A stretch of 64,000 bases of DNA from Niveibacterium sp. 24ML (lineage in GTDB: Bacteria; Pseudomonadota; Gammaproteobacteria; Burkholderiales; Rhodocyclaceae), in assembly GCF_026586805.1 (NCBI RefSeq), contig NZ_JAPFHA010000005.1, positions 62,001 through 126,000 on the forward strand. The letters are read 5' to 3'. The translations under genes and the position numbers were made by a program. This document shows positions 1 to 8,333 of this stretch, piece after piece. Position 1 is the stretch's first letter; each line of letters begins with the position of its first letter. The notes beneath the pieces are model-generated. The model saw only the letters and a list, made by a program, of their open reading frames with translations. It searched no databases and had not been told where the DNA came from.

Positions 1-168
1 GCTGATGCGTTCAACCGCCGAACTGCGGCCGAGCTGTTCCAGTTCGCTGGTGTAGAGCTGCTCCATCACCCAGCGTGACAGGAAGGTGGCCGCGACAATG
101 CCGCCCACCATCAGGAAGAAGATGCGTACCGCGAGCGAGCGCGGCACCAGGCGTGGCTTGAGCTTCAT
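1..168 (-). CDS. sensor histidine kinase, N-terminal part (cut by window edge)
   Basis: Only the first 56 codons lie in the window. The peptide starts MKLKPRLVPRSLAVRIFF and continues with a hydrophobic stretch (about residues 14-30) typical of the first membrane helix of a sensor kinase. The ATG overlaps the stop of the upstream OmpR-type response regulator gene by 4 nt (ATGA), the usual arrangement of a two-component operon. Kinase domains (HisKA, HATPase) are outside the window, so the assignment rests on context and the N-terminal helix. The signal sensed is unknown. Confidence 0.75.
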   Translation of the reverse strand, partial: MKLKPRLVPRSLAVRIFFLMVGGIVAATFLSRWVMEQLYTSELEQLGRSSAVERIS

Positions 169-896
169 GCCGCGGGCTCGCTATCGACCGGCACCGCGAA
201 CACATAGCCTTCGCTGCGCACGGTCTTGATCAGGCGCGGGCTGCGGGCGTCCTCGCCGAGACGGGTGCGCAGGCGGCTGACCTGCAGGTCGATCGAGCGA
301 TCGAAGGGGTCGGCGTCGCGGCCCTTGGTCAGATCCATCAGTTGATCGCGGTTGAGCACGCGGCCCGGGTGGGTGAGAAAGGCGTTGAGCAGGCGGAACT
401 CGGCGCCGGAGAGGGGCACCAGCACGCCGTCCGGCGTGCGCAACTCGCGCGTTTCAACCGTCAGCACCCAGCCTTCGAAGCGGAAGTTGCGCGCCGGCGG
501 GCTGCTCAGGTTGGCGGGCAGCGATTGCGCACGGCGCAGCACGCTGCGGATGCGGGCGAGCAGTTCGCGCGGCTCGAAGGGTTTGGGCAGGTAGTCGTCG
601 GCACCCATTTCAAGGCCGAGGATGCGGTCCACCGGTTCGCCGCGCGCGGTCAGCATGATCACCGGGGTGCGGTCACCGGCGCCCCGCAGTGAGCGGCACA
701 GCGAGAGGCCGTCTTCGCCGGGCATCATCAGATCGAGTACCACCAGATCGATTCGCGATGCGGCCATGACTTCGCGCATCTGGCGACCTTCGCCTGCCAG
801 GCTGACGCGGCATTCGTTGCGGCCAAGATAGGCGGCGAGCAGGGCGCGGATCTCGCGGTCGTCGTCGACGATGAGGATGTGCGGCAGAGTGTCCAT
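165..896 (-). CDS. OmpR-family response regulator
   Basis: A 243-aa two-domain transcription factor. The receiver domain begins ILIVDDD; the phospho-acceptor is D55 in LVVLDLMMP and the conserved lysine is K106 in DDYLPKPF. A C-terminal winged-helix domain (about 135-235) contains the DNA-recognition helix around DRSIDLQVSRLRTRLG and ends with the typical TVRSEGYVF hairpin. I placed the start at the ATG directly before DTLPHILIV because an upstream in-frame start would add 22 residues not seen in the family. It is translationally coupled to the sensor kinase gene and probably autophosphorelays with it. OmpR-like rather than NarL-like is certain; the regulon is not visible. Confidence 0.92.
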   Translation of the reverse strand: MDTLPHILIVDDDREIRALLAAYLGRNECRVSLAGEGRQMREVMAASRIDLVVLDLMMPGEDGLSLCRSLRGAGDRTPVIMLTARGEPVDRILGLEMGADDYLPKPFEPRELLARIRSVLRRAQSLPANLSSPPARNFRFEGWVLTVETRELRTPDGVLVPLSGAEFRLLNAFLTHPGRVLNRDQLMDLTKGRDADPFDRSIDLQVSRLRTRLGEDARSPRLIKTVRSEGYVFAVPVDSEPAA

Positions 897-1121
897 GCTG
901 CATTTATACCGCCATCGACCCCCCGTTTGGGCGAACCCGGTATCGCTTGGTGTCGCGCGCATGAGGCGATACAGAAAGATACACGGCGCCGGGTGAGCGA
1001 AATCTGCCTGCCATGCGCGGGCCCTCTAATGCCGCCGTGTGCTGCCTTGCCCGACGCTGGCGCCAAGCTGCAGCGCATCCGACGCCTGCCGGTTCCGGGC
1101 GCTCAGAGAGACGAGGAAGAC

Positions 1122-1379
1122 ATGCCACAGACCATTCTGCAGAAAGCCGCCCTGCTGACGGCCGCAACGCTCTGCTTCGGCGCCGCGCAGGCGCACGAGG
1201 CCAAGCAGGCCCCGCCGCAGAAACCCGCGTTCAGCGCCAGTATCCCGAGCGGAAAGATTGTCGTGATCGGGCACCGCAAGGCCTTGCAGGCGAAAGCCAA
1301 AGCGCCGAGCGCCACGCCCCCGGCGCCGCTTGCCGCCGCCAGGCCGGCCGCAGCGTCCGCCACGCCGTGTCGCGGCTAG
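1122..1379 (+). CDS. small secreted hypothetical protein
   Basis: An 85-aa ORF starting MPQTILQKAALLTAATLCF, which is a good Sec signal peptide with a likely cleavage after AQA (residue 23). The mature part is short, rich in Ala, Pro and Lys, with a conserved-looking core GKIVVIGHRKAL and an Ala/Pro tail. No catalytic motif is visible. It has its own intergenic region and a purine-rich stretch (gacgaggaaga) just upstream of the ATG that can serve as ribosome binding site. Function unknown; periplasmic location is inferred from the signal peptide. Confidence 0.6.
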   Translation: MPQTILQKAALLTAATLCFGAAQAHEAKQAPPQKPAFSASIPSGKIVVIGHRKALQAKAKAPSATPPAPLAAARPAAASATPCRG

Positions 1380-1449
1380 CCGCGGCGCCTGCCGGCTTGT
1401 AGGGTCTTGCGCCGCGGCGGCCTCACAAAGGCTGGCCGCGGCATTCTTT

Positions 1450-2091
1450 TCATCGTTCGACCGCGGCGGTGTAAGCGTCGCGCAGGTCGCGCTCGCGGCC
1501 GATGCTCATGTCAAGATCGCGCACCAGGCCGTCCTGCAGCCCGTAGCACCAGCCGTGCACGCTGATCTGCTGGCCGCGTTGCCAGGCGTCCTTCATCACC
1601 GTGGTTTGCGCGATGTTCACCACCTGCTCGACCACGTTCAGCTCGCACAGGCGATCGACTTTCAGCTTTTCGTCTTCAATCGTCTCAAGCTGGGCGCGGT
1701 GTTTGTCGCGCACATCCTGAACATGCCGCAGCCAGTTATCCACCAGGCCCAGGCGCAGGTCGGCCAGTGACGCCTTGACGCCGCCGCAACCATAGTGACC
1801 CACTACCAGAATGTGCTTCACCCGCAGCACATCCACCGCATACTGGAGCACCGAGAGGCAGTTCAGGTCGGTATGGACGACCAGATTGGCGACGTTGCGG
1901 TGGACGAACACTTCGCCCGGTGCCAGATTCACGATCTGGTTTGCGGGCACCCGACTGTCGGAACAGCCAATCCAGAGGTACTCGGGGTTCTGCTGGGCAA
2001 CCAGGCGGGAGAAATACTCGGCGTCGGTGGCGATCATGCCGCGCGCCCATTCCTGATTGCGTTCGAGTAGTTGATCGAGTCGTTTCATCAT
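1450..2091 (-). CDS. can: beta-class carbonic anhydrase
   Basis: A 213-aa enzyme that interconverts CO2 and bicarbonate in the cytoplasm. All zinc and catalytic residues of the bacterial beta class are present: C43, D45 and R47 in IGCSDSRVP, then H99 and C102 in VVGHYGCGGV. The HRNVANLV segment and the length match E. coli Can (about 220 aa). Two adjacent ATG codons (MMKRL) make the start ambiguous by one residue. The gene stands alone and points away from the following DUF1840 gene, so it shares the intergenic region 2092-2182 with it. Confidence 0.95.
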   Translation of the reverse strand: MMKRLDQLLERNQEWARGMIATDAEYFSRLVAQQNPEYLWIGCSDSRVPANQIVNLAPGEVFVHRNVANLVVHTDLNCLSVLQYAVDVLRVKHILVVGHYGCGGVKASLADLRLGLVDNWLRHVQDVRDKHRAQLETIEDEKLKVDRLCELNVVEQVVNIAQTTVMKDAWQRGQQISVHGWCYGLQDGLVRDLDMSIGRERDLRDAYTAAVER

Positions 2092-2182
2092 TGATACGCC
2101 AGTGCGGGGGGAGCGCGGATTTTACCTGCTGCCGGGCGGCTTGCCTGTACCGCTACAATCGCAACACTGCTTGGGGGACACC

Positions 2183-2509
2183 ATGGGAATCATCACCTTC
2201 AAATCACGCGCGGCAGGCGACGTCATCATGTTTGGCAAGGTCGCGCAGGCAATGCTCGAACTGATCGGCAAGGATCCGCTCGATGCGCGGGGCATCGTCA
2301 CCGTGGCGCAGCTTCCTGCCGCGATTGCCGCCTTGCGCCAGGCCGCGGCCGCCGACAAGGCGCGTGCGCCGCTGGATGATGAGGAGGCCGACCCCGCCGA
2401 CGCCCCGCGCGGCATGGGCGGCCCGGTTGCGCTGTGGCAGCGCGCTGCGCCCTTGATCGAGTTGATGGAGTACTCGCTCAAGGAGGAACAGCCGGTCATC
2501 TGGGAGTGA
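2183..2509 (+). CDS. DUF1840 family protein
   Basis: A 108-aa protein beginning MGIITFKSRAAGDVIMFG and ending in WQRAAPLIELMEYSLKEEQP. Both segments are typical of the DUF1840 family found mainly in betaproteobacteria. It has no signal peptide or membrane helix and is probably cytoplasmic. The last codons overlap the GTG start of the next gene (GTGA), which suggests translational coupling to a periplasmic binding protein-like gene. The biochemical role of DUF1840 is not known to me. Confidence 0.8.
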   Translation: MGIITFKSRAAGDVIMFGKVAQAMLELIGKDPLDARGIVTVAQLPAAIAALRQAAAADKARAPLDDEEADPADAPRGMGGPVALWQRAAPLIELMEYSLKEEQPVIWE

Positions 2510-3234
2510 AGCACGCTTTTCTGGGCCTGCTACTGGCCCTGGGTGTCTGCAGCGCGCGTGCGGGTGAGGCGCAGGCGCTGCTTACGGTTGTCGGTGACCA
2601 TGCGCCACCCTTCCGTATCTTCGGCGCCAGTGAGCCTGGCGGGATCTACTTCGACCTGGCGCGTGCGCTCGCAAGGCGGGCGGGCTACCGTGTGCGCTTT
2701 GTTGAAGTGCCTTCTGCGCGGGCCTTGGCGATGATGCGGGCGGGCGAGGCCGACTTGATGATCGGCTTGCTGCAAACACCTGATCGTGAAGCCTTCCTGC
2801 ATTACCTCTCGCCCAGTCTGCCGCCGGTCGACAAGCGCATCCTGCTGCGCAGTGGCGTGCCGCTGTCGGTCGAGCAGTACGCTGATCTTCAGCGTCTGAC
2901 GATCGGCGTCGAACGCGGGAAGTCCTACTCGCCCCAGTTCGATCACGACGCGCTTCTGAACAAGGATGTGTCGGACACCTATGCGATCGCGCTGAAGAAG
3001 CTGCAGGCCGGGCGCGTTGATGCCGTGGTGATCCCCGAAGCCGAGGCCGACTGGCTGATGCGCGAGATGGGCCAGCGCTTCCCCAAGGCCAGCTACCGGA
3101 TCAGTGGTTTGCCCACCTTTGTCGTGTTCGCCCGTGCCTCGCCCAACGCCCACCTGTTGCCGCGCCTGGAACAAGCGCTGCGCGAGCTGGCGGCGAACGA
3201 CGAGTTCTCCGCCATCGCCCGCTCGTATCGTTGA
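2506..3234 (+). CDS. periplasmic solute-binding protein family 3 (amino-acid ABC type)
   Basis: A 242-aa secreted protein of the SBP_bac_3 type. A signal peptide (FLGLLLALGVCSARA) precedes a two-lobed domain: the first lobe begins near HAPPFRIFG, followed by GGIYFDLARALARRAGY, and the hinge lies around IGVERGKSY. I chose the GTG at 2506, which overlaps the preceding stop; an AAGGAGG lies about 20 nt upstream. No permease or ATPase gene is nearby, so it may be an orphan sensor-type binding protein rather than a transporter component. The ligand is not predictable. Confidence 0.82.
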   Translation: MKHAFLGLLLALGVCSARAGEAQALLTVVGDHAPPFRIFGASEPGGIYFDLARALARRAGYRVRFVEVPSARALAMMRAGEADLMIGLLQTPDREAFLHYLSPSLPPVDKRILLRSGVPLSVEQYADLQRLTIGVERGKSYSPQFDHDALLNKDVSDTYAIALKKLQAGRVDAVVIPEAEADWLMREMGQRFPKASYRISGLPTFVVFARASPNAHLLPRLEQALRELAANDEFSAIARSYR

Positions 3235-3237
3235 GCC

Positions 3238-4236
3238 TCAGCCGGCCAGCACTTCGTTGACCAGGGCTGCGCCCGCTTCGAAAGCGCTCACGTTCTGCAA
3301 GGTCGTCGTGGCGATCGCGACCAGCGCCTCGCGCGTCAGGAAGCCCTGGTGCGAGGTGATCAGCACGTTCGGGAAGGTCATCAACCGCGCCAGCGTGTCG
3401 TCTTGCAGCGGCTGGTCAGAGAGGTCGTGGAAGAACACGCCTTCCTCCTGCTCGTACACATCCAGCCCGACGCCGCCAACCTGCCCGGACTTGAGCCCGT
3501 CGATCAGCGCCTGGGTGTCGATCAGCCCGCCGCGGCTGGTGTTGGCAATCACCACGCCACGCTTCATCTTCGCGATCGATTCCGCATTGATCAGGTGATG
3601 GCTCTGCTCGCTCAGCGGCAGGTGCAACGAGAGGATGTCCGCTTCGGCCAGCACGCGATCAAGCGAGGCATACTCGAAGCCCACCTCGGCCGCCGCCGCC
3701 GGGTTTTCGTAGGGGTCGTAGGCCAGCAGCTTGCAGCCGAAGCCCTTGGCGATGCGCAACGCGGCCTGCCCGATACGGCCGGCGCCCAGCGCGCCGTAAG
3801 TGCGGCCATGCAGGTTGAAGCCCTCCAGCCCGTCGAGCGAGAAGTTCTGGTCGCGCACCCGGTTGTAGGCGCGGTGCGTCTTGCGGATCAGCGTCAGCAG
3901 CAGCGCAAAGTTGTGCTCGGCCACCGCCTCGGGCGAGTACGCCGGCACCCGCACCACCTTGATCCCCAGCCGCGCCGCGGCCGCGATGTCGATGCCGTTG
4001 AAACCGGCCGCGCGCAGCGCCACCAGCTTCACGCCAAAGCCGGCCAGCTTGGTGAGCACCTTGTCGGTCAGGCGGCAGTTGATGAAGGGGCAGACCGCGT
4101 CAAACCCATGCGCCAGATCCGCCGTCTTGCTGTGCAGGCGCTCTTCGAAGAACTCCAGCTCATGCGCGCCAGCGGCATTGGCTTCGTTCAGCGCGCGTTC
4201 ATCGTAGGGATGGGTGTCAAATACGGCGATTCGCAT
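3238..4236 (-). CDS. ldhA: D-lactate dehydrogenase / 2-hydroxyacid dehydrogenase
   Basis: A 332-aa NAD-dependent D-2-hydroxyacid dehydrogenase, close in length to E. coli LdhA (329 aa). The Rossmann loop reads GALGAGRIG (the second glycine region is intact), the catalytic arginine is in NTSRGGLIDT, an acidic residue follows in LDVYEQEEG, and the catalytic histidine is in LITSHQGFLT. The N-terminal segment MRIAVFDTHPYDE and the FFHD motif favour the fermentative D-lactate dehydrogenase subgroup. It would reduce pyruvate to D-lactate in the cytoplasm. It converges with the preceding gene with only 3 nt between stops. Confidence 0.88.
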   Translation of the reverse strand: MRIAVFDTHPYDERALNEANAAGAHELEFFEERLHSKTADLAHGFDAVCPFINCRLTDKVLTKLAGFGVKLVALRAAGFNGIDIAAAARLGIKVVRVPAYSPEAVAEHNFALLLTLIRKTHRAYNRVRDQNFSLDGLEGFNLHGRTYGALGAGRIGQAALRIAKGFGCKLLAYDPYENPAAAAEVGFEYASLDRVLAEADILSLHLPLSEQSHHLINAESIAKMKRGVVIANTSRGGLIDTQALIDGLKSGQVGGVGLDVYEQEEGVFFHDLSDQPLQDDTLARLMTFPNVLITSHQGFLTREALVAIATTTLQNVSAFEAGAALVNEVLAG

Positions 4237-4259
4237 GGTGGCTCCGGGTGTGGGTTCAA

Positions 4260-4628
4260 TCAGGGGCGGGCGTCGCGGTCGATCACGACGAAGTGTTTGC
4301 GCACGGCTTCGATCACCTCAAAGCTGCCTTCAAAACCGGCGGGGATGAGGCCGGCGTCGCCGGGGCCGTATTCGCGGGTGTGGCCGGCGGTGTCGGCAAT
4401 GCGCAGGCGGCCTTCGAGCACATGGAAGTATTCCTCCTTGCCGGCGGCGAAGGCGATTCGCCAGGCGCCCGGTTCGCAGGCCCAGATGCCGGCGCTGGTG
4501 AGGCCGTCGGCGCTCTCGTGCAGCGTCCAGGTCAGGCGCGCCGGGTTGCCGTGGATCAGGCGATCCGGGCGCGGGCGGTCCGGGCTGGGCGCCGGGAGAG
4601 AGTCGGAAAAGTGGATCAGGGCTGACAT
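4260..4628 (-). CDS. cupin-domain protein (DUF861/EutQ-like)
   Basis: A 122-aa single-domain cupin. Motif 1 is recognisable around KEEYFHVLEGRLRI and motif 2 around YGPGDAGLIPAGFEGSF, preceded by a tryptophan-rich strand (GIWACEPGAWRI), the pattern of the DUF861 cupin_3 family. The start is the ATG at MSALIHFSD; the longer frame upstream has no support. It lies 23 bp downstream of ldhA on the same strand order (ldhA starts at 4236), so it is transcribed towards ldhA and may be co-transcribed. Enzymatic role unknown. Confidence 0.82.
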   Translation of the reverse strand: MSALIHFSDSLPAPSPDRPRPDRLIHGNPARLTWTLHESADGLTSAGIWACEPGAWRIAFAAGKEEYFHVLEGRLRIADTAGHTREYGPGDAGLIPAGFEGSFEVIEAVRKHFVVIDRDARP

Positions 4629-4733
4629 GGCGGATTGCCTGGAAAGGTTTGGTGACAAGACTGGCATCGAACTCGGCGGGCGGCAAGCCGATGGCTGCGC
4701 TAGCATCGCGCCAGCCTGACTTCATTCAATTCA

Positions 4734-4925
4734 ATGCGCCCGCACGACGAAGACCCTTTCGACCCCGCCCCCGAAGCCCCCGAACCGCCCCACGACGGTG
4801 AGTGTTGCGAAAGCAACTGTGGCGAGCAGTGTGTCTGGACGCGCTACAACGCCGCAAGGGCTGAGTTCGAGCGGCAATTTGCCGCCTGGCGGGCGCGCCA
4901 TCCGGCAGATGGTCGCTTTCCCTGA
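4734..4925 (+). CDS. small oxidoreductase-like domain protein (PF09791 type)
   Basis: A 63-aa acidic, proline-rich N-terminus is followed by a four-cysteine segment CCESNCGEQCVW and a helix ending FAAWRARHP. This pattern, proline pair then CC-x3-C-x3-C-x-W, matches the short oxidoreductase-like domain found in many proteobacteria and in mitochondrial proteins. The cysteines suggest metal or redox chemistry, but no activity is established. The stop adjoins the stop of the convergent HD-GYP gene. Confidence 0.7.
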   Translation: MRPHDEDPFDPAPEAPEPPHDGECCESNCGEQCVWTRYNAARAEFERQFAAWRARHPADGRFP

Positions 4926-5540
4926 TCAGCCGGCCTGCGTGGCGCGTAGCGGGCTGCATTCGATCAGGCCGGTGAAGCGGTCGAACAGCCAGGGGTCGAG
5001 CTTGCGGCCCCGCTCGGCTTCAAGCGTTTCCATCGTGTGTTCGTGGGGGCGGGCGTCGCGGTACACCCGCCGAGTGGCGATCGCGTCGTAGCTGTCGGCC
5101 AGGGCGATGATCCGCGCGATGATCGGGATCGATTCGCCGGCCAGGCCGTCCGGGTAGCCGGCGCCATCGAACTGCTCGTGGTGATGGCGGATTGCCAGGC
5201 CCACCTGGTCCGCCTGATCCAGGCCTAGCGTGGCCAGTATCCGTTGGCCGCGCTCAGGATGGGTCCGCATCACCGCCCAGCCCTCGGCATCGAGTGGGCC
5301 CGGGTTGTGCAGCACCTCATCCGGCACGCCCAGCTTGCCGATATCGTGCAGGCAGGCGGCCATTCGCAGCACCTTCAGTTCGCGCTGTGTCAGCCCGCAG
5401 GCAAGGCCAAGCGCGTCGGCCAGGCCGACAACCCGTTCGCAATGCGCGCGGGTGCCTTCGTCGCGCTCGCCCAACGCGGTGGCCAGCGTGCGCGCAACGC
5501 GCAGGGATATCGGATCGTGGGGGCGTCGATTCGCAGACAT
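4926..5540 (-). CDS. HD-GYP domain protein, probable c-di-GMP phosphodiesterase
   Basis: A 204-aa protein made almost only of an HD-GYP domain. The metal-binding HD pair is in AACLHDIGKLGVPDEVL, followed by HHHEQFDGAGYPDGL, which carries the HHE and GYP signatures, and a conserved ALADSYDAI segment. Such enzymes hydrolyse cyclic-di-GMP to pGpG/GMP. There is no receiver or sensor domain, so it may act constitutively or through partners. It is divergent from a second HD-GYP gene at 5697, with 156 bp between the starts. Confidence 0.88.
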   Translation of the reverse strand: MSANRRPHDPISLRVARTLATALGERDEGTRAHCERVVGLADALGLACGLTQRELKVLRMAACLHDIGKLGVPDEVLHNPGPLDAEGWAVMRTHPERGQRILATLGLDQADQVGLAIRHHHEQFDGAGYPDGLAGESIPIIARIIALADSYDAIATRRVYRDARPHEHTMETLEAERGRKLDPWLFDRFTGLIECSPLRATQAG

Positions 5541-5696
5541 CGTCGGGGGGTTCGAGTCGTTGTAGTGGGGAGATTACACCCCGCGCGGCCCGCCATCACC
5601 GCCGGGCTTGATTTCCGTGGTACCGGCGCCATGCCAACGTGCTGTAATCGCAACTCGGAGTGGTGGTGCTCGGTGCGATTGCGCGAAGGAGCCAAC

Positions 5697-6917
5697 ATGA
5701 AGGTACTGCTTGCGGACATGGTGTTTGCCTTGTCCGACGCTGTGGATCTGGTAGGCGTTGACGACGACCTGCACGGCAAGCGGGTTGCCGTGATGGCGGT
5801 TGAATGCGCCGCCGAGATGGGCTACCCGGCCGAACACCGGGCGCGCCTGCTGCACGCCGGCATGCTGCACGACTGCGGCGTGTCCTCGACGCGGGTGCAC
5901 GAGCACCTGGTCGGTGAATTCGACTGGAGCGGCTCGCAAGCCCACTGCCTGCGCGGCGAGGCCTTGCTCGCCACGGTGCCGCAGCTGGCCGAGCTGGCGC
6001 CGATCGTGCGCTGGCACCACACGCATTGGGCCGCGATGCCGGCGGGGCTGGACCCGGCGGTGGCGCGCGACGCCAACCTGATCTTCCTGGTCGACCGCGT
6101 CGATGCGCTGACCGCGCCCTTCTACGGCGAGCCGGACTACCTGCTGCGCAAGGAAGCCGGCCGCGCGCGGATTGCCGCAGACGCCGGCGGCCGTTTCTGC
6201 CCCGAACTGGTGGATGCCTTCATGGCCGCATCGCGGCGCGAATCCTTCTGGCTCTACCTTGAGCGCCGCTACCTGTGGCGCTACCTCCACCGCGCAGCCG
6301 AAAGCGGCCTGCAGGCCGAACTCGACCTGCCCGCCCTGCGCAGCCTTGCGCTGATGTTTGCGCAGATCGTCGATGCCAAGAGCCCCTTCACGCGCGAACA
6401 TTCGCTGGGGGTTGCACGGTTGGCCCTGCATCTGGCGCGGCGCGCGGGGCTGGATGACGACACCTGCGCGCGGATCGAAGTGGCCGCGCTGCTGCACGAC
6501 CTGGGCAAGCTGCGGGTGCCCGACGATGTGCTCGAAAAGCCCGCACCACTCGACGACGCGCAGCGTGCGTCGATGATGCGGCACAGCTTCGAGACCTACC
6601 AGATCCTGCTGTGGATACGCGGGCTCGACGAAATCGCGCTGTGGGCCGCCAGCCACCACGAAAAGCTCGACGGCAGCGGCTACCCCTTCCACCTGAGCGG
6701 CAGCCAGCTACCACTGCCCGCCCGCATCATCGCGGTGGCCGACATCTGCCAGGCGCTGGTGCAGACGCGGCCCTACCGCGCCTCGATGCCCGACGCAGCG
6801 GTGATGGCCGAGTTGCAACGCCTGCAGGCCAGGGGTCTGCTCGATGGGAGCGTGCTTGCGATGCTTGACGCCGAGAGCCTGGACGTCGCACGCGGCGACG
6901 CGCTCAGCCCTGGTTGA
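5697..6917 (+). CDS. dual HD-type protein with C-terminal HD-GYP domain
   Basis: A 406-aa protein with two HD-like domains. The N-terminal half (about 25-200) has HAGMLHDCGVS and a later WHHTHW, a degenerate HD arrangement. The C-terminal half (about 215-400) has a full set: HSLGVARLA, ALLHDLGKLRVPDDVL, then HHEKLDGSGYP and AVADICQAL. The C-terminal domain is predicted to degrade c-di-GMP; the N-terminal one may be regulatory. I chose the ATG at 5697 because AAGGAG lies about 8 nt upstream. The gene end overlaps the end of the convergent membrane-protein gene by 14 nt. Confidence 0.87.
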   Translation: MKVLLADMVFALSDAVDLVGVDDDLHGKRVAVMAVECAAEMGYPAEHRARLLHAGMLHDCGVSSTRVHEHLVGEFDWSGSQAHCLRGEALLATVPQLAELAPIVRWHHTHWAAMPAGLDPAVARDANLIFLVDRVDALTAPFYGEPDYLLRKEAGRARIAADAGGRFCPELVDAFMAASRRESFWLYLERRYLWRYLHRAAESGLQAELDLPALRSLALMFAQIVDAKSPFTREHSLGVARLALHLARRAGLDDDTCARIEVAALLHDLGKLRVPDDVLEKPAPLDDAQRASMMRHSFETYQILLWIRGLDEIALWAASHHEKLDGSGYPFHLSGSQLPLPARIIAVADICQALVQTRPYRASMPDAAVMAELQRLQARGLLDGSVLAMLDAESLDVARGDALSPG

Positions 6918-7692
6918 AGGCTGCCCGCGCGGCAAGGCGCCAGCGCGAATACTGCGCGCGGCCAAGATGCGCGAGCACCGATGCGATCGTCGCGAGCGTG
7001 AAGGCGCCCACCGCCCCAAGGTGCGGCAGCAGCAGCGCGAGCGTGGCGCAGAAGGCCACCACCGAAATCATGCCGCGCACCATGCCTTCGAGCAGGCGTG
7101 CGGCAAACAGCGCGCCTTCGCGGCGCTGCGAGGCGATTGCCATCACGCTCATCATCACCGGGAAGAGCGCGAGCAGCCCGCTGACCAAGGGGCCCAGGCT
7201 TGATGCGGCAAGGGTGATGCCGAGCGTGAGCAGAGCGCCCGCCAGCATCCGCCAGGCCAGCATCGGCTGGCCCGGTTTGCTGGCATTTGCCGCGCCGTGC
7301 GGGAACAGGCTTGGCAAGGCGATCACCGCCGCGAGCCCGAGCAGCAGTGCGAGTCCGTCACCGGGTTTGATCAGCAGTACCAGCGCGGCGGCGGCCGCCC
7401 AGCTGAGCATCGCAACTGCCTGGGCGAGGGGCCAGTCATGCCGCACGGCGGTGCGCGCGTAGGCGAGCGCAAAGGCCGTTGAGGCGGGTACCGCGGCGAG
7501 GGCGCCGATTGCCGCGTCGGCGGCGAAGCCCTTGCCTTGTTCCCAGGCCAGCAGGCCCAGGATCGGGCCGACGATGATCGGCAAGCCGGCAAGAAAACCG
7601 GCGAGCCCCGCACCCCAGCGTCGCCCGGCTTCGGTGACAGCGCCGATCAGCAGCGGCACCAGCGTGAGCTTGAGCAGCAGCAAGCCGCTCAT
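6904..7692 (-). CDS. polytopic inner-membrane protein, function unknown
   Basis: A 262-aa, strongly hydrophobic protein with about eight predicted helices. It starts MSGLLLLKLTLVPLLIG and carries a glycine/proline-rich loop, AGLPIIVGPILGLLAWEQG, near residue 35. I do not recognise a named family with confidence; the pattern resembles small transporter-like or LrgB-like membrane proteins. The start lies 10 nt after the stop of the GST gene on the same strand, so the two are probably in one operon with the alpha/beta hydrolase and ferredoxin genes upstream. Confidence 0.75.
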   Translation of the reverse strand: MSGLLLLKLTLVPLLIGAVTEAGRRWGAGLAGFLAGLPIIVGPILGLLAWEQGKGFAADAAIGALAAVPASTAFALAYARTAVRHDWPLAQAVAMLSWAAAAALVLLIKPGDGLALLLGLAAVIALPSLFPHGAANASKPGQPMLAWRMLAGALLTLGITLAASSLGPLVSGLLALFPVMMSVMAIASQRREGALFAARLLEGMVRGMISVVAFCATLALLLPHLGAVGAFTLATIASVLAHLGRAQYSRWRLAARAAFNQG

Positions 7693-7702
7693 GGCTGTAG
7701 CA

Positions 7703-8311
7703 TCAGGCCGGCGGGTGCGTCTGGACGAAGCTGGGGCGGGCAAGGATCTTGTCGCCCCACGTGGCCAGCGCCGGGTACTTCTGCTTGACCCCGGCTTTAG
7801 GGAAGCGGAAGTCCAGCCAGCCCCACATGCAGCCCACCGCGATATCCGCCAGCGTGATGTTGCCGCCAACGAACCACTCGCGCCCTGCAACGCGGGCTTC
7901 GAGCGCGGCAAGCCCTGCTTCCACCTTGCCCCAGTGCCGCGCGCACCAGGCTTCGCTTTGCTGCGCGGCCGGCCGGCGGCCTTCGAGCAGCACCAGCACG
8001 CCGGCATCGAGCACACCGTCGGCGAGCGCTTCGATCTGCTTCACCTCCACAGCGCCAAGGCGGTCCGAGGGCAGGAAGTAGGGGCTCGCCGAGAGGGTTT
8101 CGAGGTACTCTGCGATGACCGGCGAATCGAACCAGCAGCGGCCGTCGTCGGCGAGCAGCGCGGGCACCTTGCCAAGCGGATTCACCTTGCTCACCGCGCT
8201 GTCAGGCTCATGCGGATTGTCGGCAATCATGGCGAAGGGCAGGCCCTTTTCCAGCAGCAGGACGCGGATCTTGCGGGCGTAGGGGCTGGTCAGCGAAGCA
8301 ATCAGTTGCAT
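7703..8311 (-). CDS. glutathione S-transferase
   Basis: A 202-aa soluble GST. The N-terminal thioredoxin-like domain shows TSPYARKIRVLLLEKGLPF (active-site Ser/Tyr region), the cis-proline loop NPLGKVPAL, and the glutathione-binding FDSPVIAEYLE. The C-terminal helical domain contains ITLADIAVGCMWGWLDFRFP, the N-capping box of the family. It resembles YibF/GstB-type bacterial GSTs. It is the second last gene of a four-gene run on the minus strand. Confidence 0.92.
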   Translation of the reverse strand: MQLIASLTSPYARKIRVLLLEKGLPFAMIADNPHEPDSAVSKVNPLGKVPALLADDGRCWFDSPVIAEYLETLSASPYFLPSDRLGAVEVKQIEALADGVLDAGVLVLLEGRRPAAQQSEAWCARHWGKVEAGLAALEARVAGREWFVGGNITLADIAVGCMWGWLDFRFPKAGVKQKYPALATWGDKILARPSFVQTHPPA

Positions 8312-8333
8312 GGTGCAGTCTCCAGAAGCGGCG

